Positions 1 to 11,689 are shown, numbered from the stretch's first letter. The stretch is 64,000 nt of DNA from Hymenopus coronatus (GCA_030762935.1 CM060900.1:292281736-292345735), one strand, 5' to 3'. A program made the numbers and translations. Notes: generated by a model not told the origin, from the letters alone.

Positions 1-674
1 GGTATAGAAAAACTGACGCCAGGTGACAATAAAAGCCTTGGCAGCAATGGCGATTACGCTGAGAAGTGAGTGATGTACTCTATATTTATAAATAAAACTT
101 TGTGTTTATATATTTCGTTTTTCATTGGTTGATACTACATCGTTTTCTAATTTCTATATGACCATCGTTTTTGTACATAAATTTGATTATGCTACTACGT
201 AGATTTTTGAGAAAATGGAAACTAAAGTTGAAGATTTTGCTTTGCATGTATGCCTGGTAAATCTCCCTTTTACAGAATCTGAACATAAAATTCGCTAGAG
301 GGTCAATATATAGGGGATAGGCACAAATATGAAAGAGTCTCACAATATGAATGGGGTGTTGCCATATTATGTAATCCATATGAACTAATTTTAAACTGCG
401 CATTTGCAGGTAGGAACAAGGAATCCCCGCCTTTTGATTACTCTATGAGCGTCCAATCGTGTGTTTGTTTTTGGCCCTAAAAGAAAAGTTTTGCAACCTA
501 ACACTAAATAGCGTATTTTACAACGAAGATAAGCAGACATTTCTCATTATTATGTACCATTGCGGACAGCTAAAGCTATGCATTACCTTATGGCTAGCAT
601 TTATTGTTTATCAAGCAGTATGACAAAGACAACTAAAGTATATCTCTTGGCTGCTCCTAATATGAGACAGTGAT
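1..674. other. unassigned AT-rich DNA
   Basis: I see no gene or transposon protein here. The open frames are short and low in complexity. A short stretch near the window start (AACTGACGCCA) recurs inverted near 1,810 in a sequence that looks like the 3' part of an LTR (AATAAA, then GGCGTCAG). This is too little to define an element. Confidence 0.5.
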
Positions 675-728
675 CCGCCTGCGGTGCCATAAGTAGTTAA
701 AGCGGGCGTTGAACACTACAAAAAAAAT
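675..728 (+). mobile_element. ultrashort A-tailed retroposon, copy 1
   Basis: A 45-bp body starting CCGCCTGCGGTGCCATAAGT and ending at AACACTA is followed by an A-rich tail. Near-identical bodies occur at 20,985-21,053 and, inverted, at 56,144-56,190, all starting at almost the same base. It is either a 5'-truncated SINE/LINE tail or a complete minimal retroposon. There is no protein coding. Confidence 0.6.
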
Positions 729-1423
729 AAGATATGAGGTATCTCATAATGGGGGGCCTCTTAGTATCTCATATTAGGTAAACAGCACAAACAGTGTCTA
801 CCGAGCTGTACATTATGATATCTTTGGTTATTGAAACTAGTGACATCAACCAGTACAAAGACACAGCTTTTACAGCAAAAAAGAAGAAAGAAAAAAAAGC
901 GAAGACAAAATCAGAGGAAAGCGAAATGAAAACTGTGGTGTTGACGTTGGGTGCTACATGTAGTGTTGTCTTTGGCACCACATTTAAGAATTTAAGACAC
1001 CTAATGCGGTGAGCGTCGATTGGAGTCGTAGACCAGACTCTCTCCACTACCTATGAGTAGACCCACTTACCTGGTAAGGTGAATCTACTACTGGTGTAGT
1101 ATTGCTCAGCCTGCACGATGATTGCCTCATTCGGGGTGGTAAAGCAAATGGGGATAGTTCAGGGAGTGATCTTGTAAAGATTAAAAGTTATATAATTTTC
1201 TTGAGTTTATTCCTTCCTAGGAGAGACGAGACAACCACATTTGCATTACAATAATTCTAACTCATACACCTGTTGCGAATTCTAACACTTCGCTGATTAC
1301 ATGTAGTATATCAATACGCGTATCTGACTTTAAATTTGTTACACGTTACTGTGTCTAACTTTTTATGGAATAATTGAGTTCAGCCCGACGACCGCCAACA
1401 TAACAGCTACAGATAGCTTTCAC

Positions 1424-1535
1424 GAACAGATCAGAACTGATTGGTGAACAGATATTGGAGAGAACAGATGTTGGCGAACAGATTTTGGTGAGAACAGAGA
1501 CTGGTGAACAGATAATGGTGAGAACAGAGACCGGC
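1424..1535. repeat. 30-bp minisatellite, about three and a half units
   Basis: Tandem units of about 30 bp share GGTGAACAGAT and GGTGAGAACAGA, with several substitutions between units. It is non-coding. Confidence 0.8.
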
Positions 1536-1967
1536 CATGATGTCCCTTCTTGGGCTCTTTATATACAAAAAAATATTGTCATGGCTGCCTCTTTCTGATT
1601 GGACAGAGAGGCAGCACAATTGACGTAAATATTTCCCAAGAATCAATTTCCTTAATCCAGGGTGCACTGCAAACCTCACGTGACGAGCCTTGTAAATGTA
1701 GAATTACCGTCTTCTGAATTTTTCTGTTCACCCCCGATGTAACTCGAGTGTACGTGACTTGAAGAGATCTTTCTAATAAAAGAGCTCCTCATCCCCCTTG
1801 AGTCTCTTGGCGTCAGTTTTCTTCTACAGCTGAATTATCTCAGTTAAATACGTACATTTATACTCTTGTAGTTTGCACATTGATAAATAATTATTAGCTA
1901 ATAATAATTGTGATAGGGAACCTAATTAACGGTCTCAAACCCTGAAAGATTCCAACTGAATTCAGAA

Positions 1968-2156
1968 AACGATATCATTCTAGAAGATTCTGATTCCGAT
2001 AATGATCAATCTGAAACTGATTACTCTTCCTGCACGCTTTGCTGTGGTTGATATTTTGAGGAAACAATAGGTGAAAAGTGCTTCAGGTAGTCTCACGAAG
2101 AATGTGCTGATAAAAAAGCAGACAAGTTTTGTTATTCCTGCTGCAGTAATGAATAA
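1968..2156 (+). pseudogene. C-terminal zinc-finger remnant of a pogo/Tigger-like transposase
   Basis: One frame of 63 codons with two internal stops encodes an acidic stretch (LEDSDSDND) followed by paired cysteines: CTLCCG, then EKCF, HEEC and CYSCC. This Cys/His spacing resembles the PHD-like finger at the C-terminus of many insect Tigger-like transposases, and a comparable finger occurs at 39.7 kb in this window. The upstream catalytic domain is missing, so the family call rests on the finger alone. Any other Cys-rich zinc-binding tail is an alternative. Confidence 0.4.
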
Positions 2157-2503
2157 ATTTGGATTGCTTTATAGCATGGCTACTATTAATATTATTTTCA
2201 TGTACGTTTTAATTCATTAACATGAGTAATGACTACTTAATCCTCATATGGAAGTTTAAATATACTTATTTCAACACCAGCCTTGACTTCTATGATTTCG
2301 GCATGACGCATGCGCACTCGGCGCACGCACTCGGCGCACATGCAGGTGCAGAGGCACGCACATCACACAAAATGTTCCTAAAGATGCGTCTGCTAATAAT
2401 AAAATACTTCCAATCAGTCATTTGTATGTTTATTTAAGGAGTATATGTTTTACACTAGTAAATAGCCTAACATGAGATGTTGTCTCATATTGAGCGACCT
2501 TTT

Positions 2504-3304
2504 GATAACCTTCGTTAACTGTCAACAATTAAAGAACTGCTACTATCGTCTTTGAAAATAGAGTTAGGGAATTTAAAAATTTATACCTTACAGGCAAATG
2601 CAGAAGTTTTAAACGGCTGTTTTTATGCTTCTGTGTATCTATAGCTCTTCATAAATTATTAAAATGAAAAAGTATGTCATGTTCGTCCCTCTCCCCTACT
2701 TCAATTGTTACACCGTTCACATTGTTTGTCAGTGAAAATTCTTTGTCAAAATTGGATTTGGTTTAACATTAAAATTATATTTATTAGTAACTAATGTTTA
2801 TATATCTTCCGCGAAGGTAAAGTGCTACCAGCTATTAATTGAAAATTACATAAAATGCCACTGCTTTCTTTTGAAGAATTCAATGGAAACATGAAACCCA
2901 AATGAATTTCATCATAGAGCAAATTATTCAATGTAGCCCTTGCACCACAATGTAGCAAATATATACAGGGTGTTTCAAAATGACACTAAACACCACCAAA
3001 AGAATTGTTGGTCATGCCGTATGTGATACGTGAATATATATTTCAGCTCTAAATTCGGCACATACAAAAATTGCCATAAAGTCACCATGGATTAGGCAGT
3101 GTATATAACCAAATGGCAAGTGCCTCGTCCATTCCAACAGATATGTAGGGTGGTAGCGAAGGTCCCTGTTGCGTGGTGTAAGGGTGGTTTGGTACATACG
3201 CCGGCGCGGCACAGGTCAAATGTAAATGGAGTGTTATTAAGGACGCTCTTTAACTACTGTGGTTCTCAGCGTCCCATTCTATACTGGGTGTGAAACACCG
3301 CTTA
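2504..3304. other. unassigned DNA with a transposon-end-like motif
   Basis: No coding homology is recognised. TACAGGGTGTTTCAAAATGA at 2,964-2,983 resembles the ACAGGGTGTTTCAAAA end motif common at arthropod repeat termini. No partner end was found. Confidence 0.35.
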
Positions 3305-3475
3305 ATTTTGCTCAGAGGCCTATCAGGCTTAAGATTCTTTTACGTGCCGTAAATCTATGACACGGGACAAACGGCTTTACTTCCCTTCAAAAGGAAGCCA
3401 TGCTAAGGATTTTAACGTCCGAAAAAACCCATTGCCTTCCGCCGGGTTTGAACCCGTGATCTTGGGTCACCTTAG
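3305..3475 (-). mobile_element. tRNA-derived core SINE, copy 1
   Basis: On the minus strand a B-box-like GGGTTCAAACCCG is followed by a body with TTAGCATGGCTTCC, AAGGGAAGTAAAGCCGT, GTGTCATAGATTTACGGCAC and GTAAAAGAATC. The same order of blocks occurs at 4.6 kb and 46.5 kb. The AGATTTA...GCACGT..AAGAA block resembles the core-like regions shared by several invertebrate SINEs. The 5' tRNA-like head is incomplete and no clear target duplication was found. Confidence 0.7.
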
Positions 3476-4606
3476 TAATGGAAAACGTAGCATGTGGGCT
3501 TTGTTATGTGGTTCGTATAACACGTTCTGAAGTTGTTTACATGGCGAATGGCTAACGTTGTTCGTTCGCTGCCTAATCCCAAATGTGTGCGATATAGTAG
3601 AAAACAGTTACATAGAGCCCATCCACGTGCACTACTACCTGTACGCAGTCCAGCCGCGTGTCCTGAAAGGTGATAACTTAATGGATTGATGTGGAAGAAG
3701 TGGTCGTAAATATTTGTAGTGTTAGAAAAAAAAATGGAAAGAAAAACAGCATTCAAAACAAAGGAAAATCAAGCAAAGACTCAAGTCAGATTTTATGGTG
3801 GGTGGTGATGGAGCACGCGAGCTCTCGAATGCGGGCTACAAGCGAAATAATCCAAGTCTTCGTTTACTCTCCGAAATACAGTGCTTTAGCTTTTGCAGAT
3901 AAGCATTCTAGTTTTTGAATGATTTGCAGAAAATAAAATATCACTTCAAACATCATTGAAATATGATCTCGTACTGTTTCATACGTAACTGGGAGACCAT
4001 TCTGATAATACTGGATTTGGTGGAGTTCGGTTTTTTTTAAATAATCTATTTAACTTGAAAACCTATTAATACTGCTGTTCATTATAATTTTCACTTCAAG
4101 GATTCTGCACTGCTTCTATTTACCTTCGATATACTGTAGATTATTATTTTGTTGTTTAGCCTCTTTAAAACCCACTTGTGAATGGCGTGCTGCTAAAAAT
4201 ATGATATGATTGTTGATTACTGTCCTTGTTAAGCATGAGGTTGTAAATCACACAATACTGTAGATTTTATATATCAGTTTGCTAATTGGTTAATAAACAG
4301 GTTGTAACTGGGAAATTTTAGAGAAGCGGTTCCGCTTGAAATAAATTAAGACATGTAAATAAATGTATTTCCAGTTTAGGCGCATATAAGTTAATAAATC
4401 ATGAGCGGCAATGAAATGGTCCATGACACCGCAAAAAGAGAGCATACTAAAAATAGGTGTGGAAACAAGCATTCCTAAAGCAATGAAACACTCGTAATTA
4501 AATGCATAGACGTACATTTCCCGGAATAAGTTCCAAATTCTCAGTAGGCTAAAAAATATGGAGGTTCTGAGGTACAATCACAAAAGTCATGAAGAAGCTT
4601 TCTGCA
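3476..4606. other. unassigned AT-rich DNA
   Basis: The open frames are short and none shows a recognisable domain. No repeats or ends were identified. Confidence 0.5.
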
Positions 4607-4790
4607 ACTTTCCACTTGGTCTGGGGTTAACATAGTAGCACTTGGTTCCCAAGGTCGCGAGTTAAAGCCGGCGGAGTACTATGATGACTTGCTTTCACAG
4701 GCGTATAATTTCTTAGCATGGGTTTCTTCACAAGGAAACTACAGCCGGTCGTTCTTGTAGCAGATTTACCACATTAAAAAGTCCTCTAAT
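4607..4790 (+). mobile_element. tRNA-derived core SINE, copy 2 (diverged)
   Basis: GGTCGCGAGTTAAAGCCGGCG (a decayed B box) is followed by TTTCTTAGCATGGG, AAGGAAACTA.AGCCG, AGATTTACCACA and TTAAAAAGTCC. These are the same blocks in the same order as the copies at 3.3 kb (minus strand) and 46.5 kb, with more substitutions. Confidence 0.6.
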
Positions 4791-5440
4791 TAAATGGTGT
4801 TTGCCACCAATATACGTACAATGGGGCGATGATATTCACAGCAGTTGAAGAGCGTCCATAATCGCAGCTCGATTTAATTTAATGTTATGGGATCTCAAGG
4901 CTTCAAATACAAGTAATGCTGTTTCTTTTCAGTAAAAGCTTTAATGACCAACCAGACGCTAAGGCATGCATATTAAACGTCATAAAAAAAAGATTTTTTT
5001 TAAATTTTATTGTTAGCAAATCAGCATTTATGCTATATAGGCCAAGGATATCAAAAAGATTAAAGACATTGAGTACATTAGCATTTGAGGTTGACCATTT
5101 TGGCTTCTCAAGCATAAACAGAAATAATTATTAGTACAGAAATGATAGTATATCTTTACAAATAAATGTTACAGTTGAACTAAAGTGTAAAGTAATAACA
5201 ATAATAAATTTAAAAAAATGAAAGTGAATGACTATGAAATGTATGAACAATTATTAGCAGGGGTCCTCTGTGTCACTTGTTAAGAAATGTGGTAATTTTT
5301 TTTCAGTCCTTTATGTGGAGTTTTGATATGCAGGTTAAATGCTTGAACACCAGTAACGTTGCTTAATTTGACGAAGAATGTCTTTGAGAGTTGTTTCACA
5401 ACGATTCCATTGGAAGGATGTTAAGTTCGTGTTGAAGCTG
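4791..5440. other. unassigned AT-rich DNA
   Basis: Overlapping open frames of about 70 codons occur on both strands at 4,903-5,134, but they lack recognisable motifs and are probably chance. Confidence 0.45.
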
Positions 5441-5448
5441 CGTATTTC

Positions 5449-6303
5449 TTACAAACCATGGTGCATTTGTAACTTGGCGGAGAAACTTATTTTGTACAAC
5501 TTGCAGTTTATAATATTAGTTTTATTTATTGTGGAGCATATAGGAGTTACATAAGTGAGAAAAGGTCCAATTAAAGATTTGTAAAGAAGAATGGAACAGT
5601 CTAGGCCAATCTTGGAGCGCTTATTAATTAATGGATACATTTTGATAAACCTTGAGTGAGGAAGTATTTTGATGCGTGTAATATGATCATTCTATGTCAT
5701 TTTTTGTCCAATTGAACGCCAAGATATTTAATTCAGCGAAAATATGTTTTATTTCTGTGTTGTTGATGTTAAGTGAAATGCGCCATTCATCTAATAGTGA
5801 AGGAGATGCTTGCAAGCGTCTAATTGCTGTATACAGTTTGGAGTGTGAATAAAAAAGAACACTATCGTCTGTGTACTTGACGATGGAATTTGGTTGTAAA
5901 TCCGGAGTGTCATGAGTGAACATATTAACAGTAGCTGGGTGAGAACTGATCCTTGTGATACCTCTGCGGCGATTGTTCGCATAGTTGTTTTGAAGGCATC
6001 TATGCGGACTAGAATTTGCCGTCTTTTTGAAAAGCTCCTTATTATCTGTACAGGATAATCTGGTATTCCTATTCTATATAATTTTATTAATAGACCCTCG
6101 TAGGTCGTCTCTTTAGCGCGGTGGTAGCATTGCTGCTTGCCAAGCGGGAGACCTGGGTTCGATTCCCAGTACTGGCGTGGTGTGCACTCAGCCTCGTGAG
6201 ATCCCTGGGAAGCCAATTGAGGAGCTACTTGATAGAAAAGTAGCGGTTCTAGGTCGTGAAGATCGCATTAGAGTCAAAATATGCAGTCAGTTCCCTAAAA
6301 TCA
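5449..6303 (-). pseudogene. Jockey-like reverse transcriptase fragment (ORF2 relic)
   Basis: Read on the minus strand in shifting frames, this gives the palm-domain order of a Jockey-clade RT. An AFxD-like motif A remnant is split by a SINE at 6.1-6.25 kb. Then come EGLLIKLYRIGIPDY, QIIRSFSKRRQILVRI, motif B as SQGSVLTQLL, and YTDDSVLFYSHS (motif C, YADD changed to YTDD). Thumb-region sequence follows (LLYKSLIGPFLTY). Frameshifts and stops separate the pieces. The endonuclease domain expected upstream is absent, so the gag piece at 6.3-6.86 kb abuts the RT through a deletion. It is a dead copy. Confidence 0.8.
6109..6249 (+). mobile_element. 141-bp tRNA-derived SINE inside the RT relic
   Basis: An A-box-like TAGCGCGGTGGTAGCAT and B-box-like GGTTCGATTCC are spaced as in tRNA-derived SINEs, and the head resembles tRNA-Gly. 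The insertion is bounded by the direct repeat TAGGTCGT at 6,101-6,108 and 6,250-6,257. Removing one repeat and the insert joins the two halves of RT motif A in frame, which supports this being a target-site duplication. The anticodon loop is too short for a functional tRNA. There is no poly(A) tail. Confidence 0.75.
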
Positions 6304-6858
6304 TCAGAAGTCTACTTTGATAGTAGAATCTTTCAAGTCGGTATGGACTCTAGACTTTGCTTTGCTCTTTATAGCTTGTATGAATAAGAGATAATTCTCT
6401 ATATTAGGTAAGCATATTGGCGGTATTTTAAGCACAGGTTTCACAGAAGAGCCTCCTGGTTGGAGCTCAGTAACTTCCGTTGCTAATACCTGAAATCTAT
6501 TCTTCCTAGGAATTGTATTAGTAACAGATTTAGTAGGCTTTTGTTTACTTTGCATTGCTGCCAACTGGCTTGTAAAAGGGAGTGTGGTTATGTCTTCATT
6601 TTTTTTGTTTAGCAATATCTTTAAATGTTGGGCTTTCTTAACAAATTGCTCATTTGTTTATTTTTTTGCTTTTATTTCTTTACTTTTGCTATTAACATTT
6701 ACAACTTTATTCATAACTGTAAAATTAGAATCAAATTGTGTACTTACAATATCCATATGAAGCGGGGTCATTTCCGTGGATGAGTCAATGATAACGGAAT
6801 CTTCATTATTACTAGCAGTGATGAAATCTCCGTTAACATCTTTATTGTCCATGCCCAA
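6304..6858 (-). pseudogene. gag-like ORF1 relic of the same Jockey-like element
   Basis: Two open segments on the minus strand (6,658-6,858 and 6,304-6,615) carry an acidic N-terminal region, then PRKNRFQVLA and a PPICLPNIENYLLFIQ...IKSKA stretch. The latter resembles the domain just before the CCHC knuckles (PRE_C2HC) in arthropod Jockey ORF1 proteins. The knuckles themselves are missing because the copy is deleted directly into the RT region. It would have been the RNA-binding chaperone of the element. Confidence 0.6.
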
Positions 6859-6860
6859 AA

Positions 6861-8741
6861 TTGCTTTCGTAGCACTCGCACCTAAAACAAAAGTTAAGTA
6901 TTATAACACAGCAATATAGTTAAAACTTAAACAGTAATGCATGCACCAATTAGAACTGGTTATTTAAACTCTGAATGTTGCTCCAAAATCTTCTTGAAAC
7001 GTGAATTATCACTATATATAGGAGAGCAAACCTCCACTGTTCATTCCCCAGGCGTGGCCTACTCCGAATCGTCAAAAGAAAATCTAAATTTGCAAAAAAA
7101 ATACACAGTTACCGGAAATTGTCTCTTTCCTCAATAAACAGTAAAGGATTGCTTTGAAATATGTCTTGAAATAGTATTTTACATTCTCCAGTACATCTAA
7201 GGCCTTCAGTGTTTAAATGCAAGATTCAAATCAATGTATATTGTTAACAGTTGTTCATACAGGGGATGTTAGACATATATCTGCAAAGCCATCTTTAGAA
7301 ACGAAAAAAAAAAACAACCGCTCTTAAATAGCCTGGTTACAACGATAAAATTGTTTTATATATTTTACCGTAGCAAAATTCATTGAAAACAACCCCAAGG
7401 TTCCAGCAAATTTAATAAAGTTGAAGGAACCACTACCATGAAAGGATATGCCCAAATAAATAGTTGAGTTAGATTTATGTAACATTCCTAAATGTTCTGG
7501 TTAGATTCCCAACGTCCCTGCTTTCTGATGCCTGGAAATCCAGATTTTTACATTGTAGTAGATAAATACTAAAATGGTTTATCATACGCTAAGATTTTTT
7601 TATTCGTTATTACCTGCCTTTGTTATTTCTTTTCATCTGTTATATTTGTTCTTTTTTAGAACTGTTGAATTGGGGAACGACTTTTGGTGTGTGGCGTTTA
7701 GATGCCCGTGCTGTCTCAACCTCAATTATTTCTCTTGTCCATCTTGTTTACATTGGCATTTGCTTGCCTTCTGGAACGATGGCTAAAAATGTTATGCACA
7801 TTTGGATTTGTATAATTCAGAAGTTGTTTGAGACAATGCCCATGACAAGTTAAACTCCTGGCGTACTCGTGTCTAAAATTGCCTAATCGCTCTGTCTGTA
7901 TAACCTGACCTCATACGAGGTGTTTAATTTTTTTTTTAAGTTGCTGGATCGGGTTCCTAAGCAGATTTTTTTTTATATTGATCCAATAACTGCGTTCTAC
8001 TCTTTAAGTGAGTTCGATCTCATTATGATAACGTTTTCGCTTTCCATTTGCGTTTGAGTAACCCTTAGTTGCTGTAAGTTACGATTGCATGTTTTTGGTG
8101 ACGATCTTACTATGACTAGAGTAATTAAGACCTTTCTATCGTTAACGCAGTAAGTTAACATTGTTTATGAAAATTGGGAAGCCTGATCCAAATTTCCAGG
8201 GACCTATACATATAGTTTTATGGAATCCCCTTAACAAATAAGAGCAATTAATGTCCCAAATAGAATTTGAGTTTCGGACCAACGTTCACGAGTTCATTAC
8301 TTAACGACCTCGGGTATGTATGAAGACATGAGTGCTCGTGCGTATATTTGTGCGCTCCTCTGTCTGTTGGGACTGTATTTATTAGTGTCCAAAATGTTAC
8401 GTTATGCAAAGACATGATTTAACACTTTCATTAGGACTAGATCCTAAAATATCCTTAAGTATTGAACAAAAGCGCACAATTGCAATGAAAGACACCAACT
8501 CAGCATAGGATAGAGGAAATTGAGCACAAGCTTTCCATTTATGAATATACATATGGTATCTATTGTGTCATAAGAAGTGGTAAGATGGGAATTATATTTG
8601 TCTTCTAATTCTTATTAAAGTCATTGAAGGACATTATCTCATTGAAATATACGTTTATTAAGGCAACGGTATACAGTACAACGTAACTTCTGGAATACTG
8701 TTCCTGATACACTGTGAGCCATAAAATGTTAGATAGCCTTT
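6861..8741. other. unassigned AT-rich DNA
   Basis: There is no recognisable transposon protein, terminal repeat or RNA gene. The longest open frames (about 70-77 codons near 7.6 kb) are low-complexity hydrophobic frames without support. Confidence 0.5.
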
Positions 8742-8745
8742 TTAA

Positions 8746-11019
8746 CCCTACTGTTCTGTTCGGGTCTACATGACCCGATATCACAGCTGTTCTCATTACA
8801 TATTTCTCATTTAATCAGGCATTTTTATGAAATTTAATGATTTGGTCCAATGATGTGTCTATATTTTCTGGTTAAAATTCGTTACAAATTTATCAGTAGT
8901 TTTTTTTTTAAATAGTGTTTGTTACATTTGTACTGTTCGGGCATTATCACCCGATTCAAAATTTCTGTAACACCTGACTATTGTTATACATTGTTGCATT
9001 CATTATAATGCATTGTTGAAGTAGCGTGATATAAATACCGTTGTAAGTATTATTGCTGTTACAACAATGTACTTGTTCTTGTTATACTGTTATATTTTGC
9101 ATTAATTCGAAAGTTGCTTGTCCGTTTGAGTTTAGACACCATGGCAAGAAGCATATTGAGTGAAGCAGAGTTAGAAGTTCTCTGATAATGCCTCCAATAG
9201 TGAGTCCATCTCCAAATTTGAAAATCACAGAAGTAATGCATCTGAAAGTGTTAGTTCTGATGACGCTTCTAACAGTCTTCAAACAGGCAGTGATGAACAA
9301 ACTATTATTTCTAGAAATAAAACTATTGAATGGGAGTAAACAACCACCTCAACAATGTGGCCGTCACTCTGTTTCAAATAACATCAAGAAGACACCAGTA
9401 ATTACAAGGTATGCAACCAGCAGAATAACCAACATAAAAAGTTCCTCTGAAGCTATATTTCATGAGGCACTTGGATAGGAAAGAATAGAAATGACAAATA
9501 TAGAGGGACACAGAGTTTATGGTGAGCAGTGGGAAAATATTGACAGAAATATTTTAAGCCTATTTAGGACCTCTGTTTCTTGCTGATGTATATCAATCTC
9601 ATGGAGAGTCAACAAAAAGACTGTGGGATAAGGAAACTGGCCGGAAGATATTTTGGGCAACAATGTCACTTGAAACTTTCTATAACACAACGCGTATTTT
9701 GCGGTTTGATAAGAGGTCTGCTAGAGAAGAAAGTCGACTTAGTGATAAATTTGCTCCTATTCGCAACATATGGGGAAAATGGGTAGAAGTACTTCCTAAA
9801 TTATACAATTTTGCAGAAGATATAACAGTTGATGAGCAATTAGTGGGATTTAGAGGACGCTGTCCCTTCAAGCAATACGTCCCTTCAAAACCCGCAAAAT
9901 ACGGGGAAAAGATATGGTCTCTGTGACAGCGATACATTGTATCTTCTAAAAGCACAAGTATACAAGGAGCAGCACCAGAAAAAAATCAAAGTATGAGAGT
10001 AGTGTGTGATCTTACATATGAGCTGACTGCCTAAATGTAACTTGTGACTTCATTCAACTTGGGACAGCTGCTTCTGAAACGCAAAATGACTATGTTGGGA
10101 ACTCTACGTAAAAACAATCAGGAACTTCCACAACAAATGAACGGAGGGGAAGCACATAGTTCTACGTTTTACTTCACAAATGGCACTACAGTAGTCAATT
10201 ACATTGCAAAGAAGAAGAAAAATGTAGTACTTATGAGTACAATACACCATGATATTCAAATAAGGAAAAGGGTGACAAGAAATCAGAAATGAATTTAGAT
10301 TATAATGCTAGTAAATTAGTTGTAGATATACTAGATCAAGTAGTAAGTACACATACTTGCAAAAGGAAAACAAATCGGTGGCCAATGATTGTTTTCTATA
10401 ACATTATTGATGTTTCTGTTTTCAATACGTATATCTTATGGACTGCTATAGACCCTAAATGGAATATGAACAAAGTAACAAGAAGACTACTATTTCTAGA
10501 AGAAATTTGGTAAAGAAACATATCGCAGTCAGAAAATAGTTTCCAAGGACAGAAGAATAGTCAGAAATAGTGAAGAGAATTCAAGCCCCTTAAAATGTGA
10601 TCAAAGTATCAGACCCTGAGTCAGAAGGAAAATCTCTAAAACGTGCGCGGTGTAGGTTTTGCTCATCGAAAACTGACAACAAAACAAACATAGTATGTGG
10701 AAAGTGAAGTAAACGCATTTGTAAAATACATGTTACTTATTTGTATCCAGATTGGTCTTTCTGAGGAATAATATCTGTCAAATTTGTATTCAGAAATTAT
10801 TGTAATGTTATATTTAATATTTTTTCAATAAATCTATATAATATAAAGTAATTCATGGTTCAGAATGGTTCAAGTTGTTTGTAATAAGTAAGAATAATAA
10901 TAAAAAGTAAAATATTTTGTATTATTTATGACTCATTTTATCTGACTATTCTGAATTATAATACTTCGGGTCATATAAACACGAACTGTACATCCGTATA
11001 GTAACTTAGAACAGCAGGG
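8746..11019 (+). mobile_element. piggyBac-superfamily DNA transposon (dead)
   Basis: The left end CCCTACTGTTCT (8,746) and right end AGAACAGCAGGG (to 11,019) are inverted repeats with one mismatch in 12. The flanks are TTAA (8,742-8,745) and TTAG (11,020-11,023), i.e. the TTAA duplication typical of piggyBac with one substitution. Just inside, CGGGT...ACCCG-type motifs occur at both ends. A piggyBac transposase relic lies between. The length is 2,274 bp, normal for an autonomous element. Confidence 0.9.
9139..10740 (+). pseudogene. piggyBac transposase pseudogene
   Basis: A likely start reads MARSILSEAELEVL, followed by stops. Recognisable transposase segments follow in several frames: QSHGESTKRLWDK, SLETFYNTTRILRFDKR (DDE_Tnp_1_7-type), ITVDEQLVGFRGRCPFKQY with PSKPAKYGEKIW (region of the first catalytic Asp), then VVDILDQVV, RWPMIVFYNIIDVSVFN. 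Last is the C-terminal cysteine-rich domain CRFCSSKTDNKTN..CGK...RICK. At least five frame breaks or stops make it non-functional. It would have catalysed TTAA-specific cut-and-paste transposition. Confidence 0.9.
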
Positions 11020-11170
11020 TTAGTTGTATAGGAGAGGAGCAAGCGTACGTGAGAAGTAAAAGCTCTGGAAGGGCCCTAAAACACTACGAATTGTCATAAA
11101 AACGGATTGTAACACTCGTATTACGTATATGTACACCCGCCGCCAAAAGAAAAAATTAATCATCCCCAGA

Positions 11171-11441
11171 TTCAATGTACCGATCGAAGAGCTTCGGGTA
11201 TCTTCGTAAAAGTGTGTTCACAACGCACACGAAAAAACTGTGTAGTGGCCTATGACTGACAGCGCAATAGTTAACTTCTGAGAACTGAAAACAGCTCTCG
11301 GAACGTGGTGGCCGAGAGCTTAAGATTCCATGTATCGATCGAAGAGCTTCGGGTATCTTCGTAAAAGCTGTGTTCACAACGCACACGAAAAAACTGTGTA
11401 GTGGCCTGTGACTGACAGAGCAATGATTAACTTCCGAGAGC
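11171..11441. repeat. 156-bp direct tandem duplication
   Basis: A segment of about 110 bp starting ATTCAATGTACCGATCGAAG (11,171) recurs at 11,327 as ATTCCATGTATCGATCGAAG, 156 bp downstream. It includes TTCACAACGCACACGAAAAA in both copies. The two copies are about 95% alike by eye. An open frame of 108 codons spans it on the minus strand but shows no known motif. Confidence 0.8.
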
Positions 11442-11689
11442 TTAAGAAGGCCATGCTTCCACTCATCAGTACTTAGCTTCAAATCTCGCGCTGCTTGTCA
11501 TTTTTAATGTTTGTTAATCTTATGACTGGTTAGGTAGAACATAATATTGCAATAATGTAACTGGCATTTGAAATTATGAGTCTATATATACACAGAAGTA
11601 CATTTCTACTAACACTTGTGTTAAATTATTAAAAAAGTGTAAAAAAACTGTTATCTTCTAAAACCGAAACAAAAAATAAGCACAATTAA

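Larger units (their letters stand above)
735..2503 (+). mobile_element. probable pogo/Tigger-like relic
   Basis: The ends are loosely inverted: TATCTCATATTAGG at about 765 against CATCTCATGTTAGG in the reverse complement of about 2,465. Each sits beside a small palindrome of the TGAG..CTCA type. Between them is a cysteine-rich segment like the C-terminal zinc finger of Tigger-like transposases. The catalytic DDE domain is not readable, and a minisatellite and possible LTR remnant lie inside. The element boundaries are inferred and uncertain. Confidence 0.3.

Noticed and set aside
1..1830. Inverted AAAACTGACGCCA at both ends of the first 1.8 kb, suggesting an element
   Set aside because: Only about 13 bases match and the left partner touches the window edge. 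No duplication or coding content supports it.
6109..6180. tRNA-Gly-like sequence with good A and B boxes
   Set aside because: The anticodon stem leaves only a five-base loop, and the sequence is bounded by a target duplication inside a dead RT, so it is a SINE head and not a tRNA gene.
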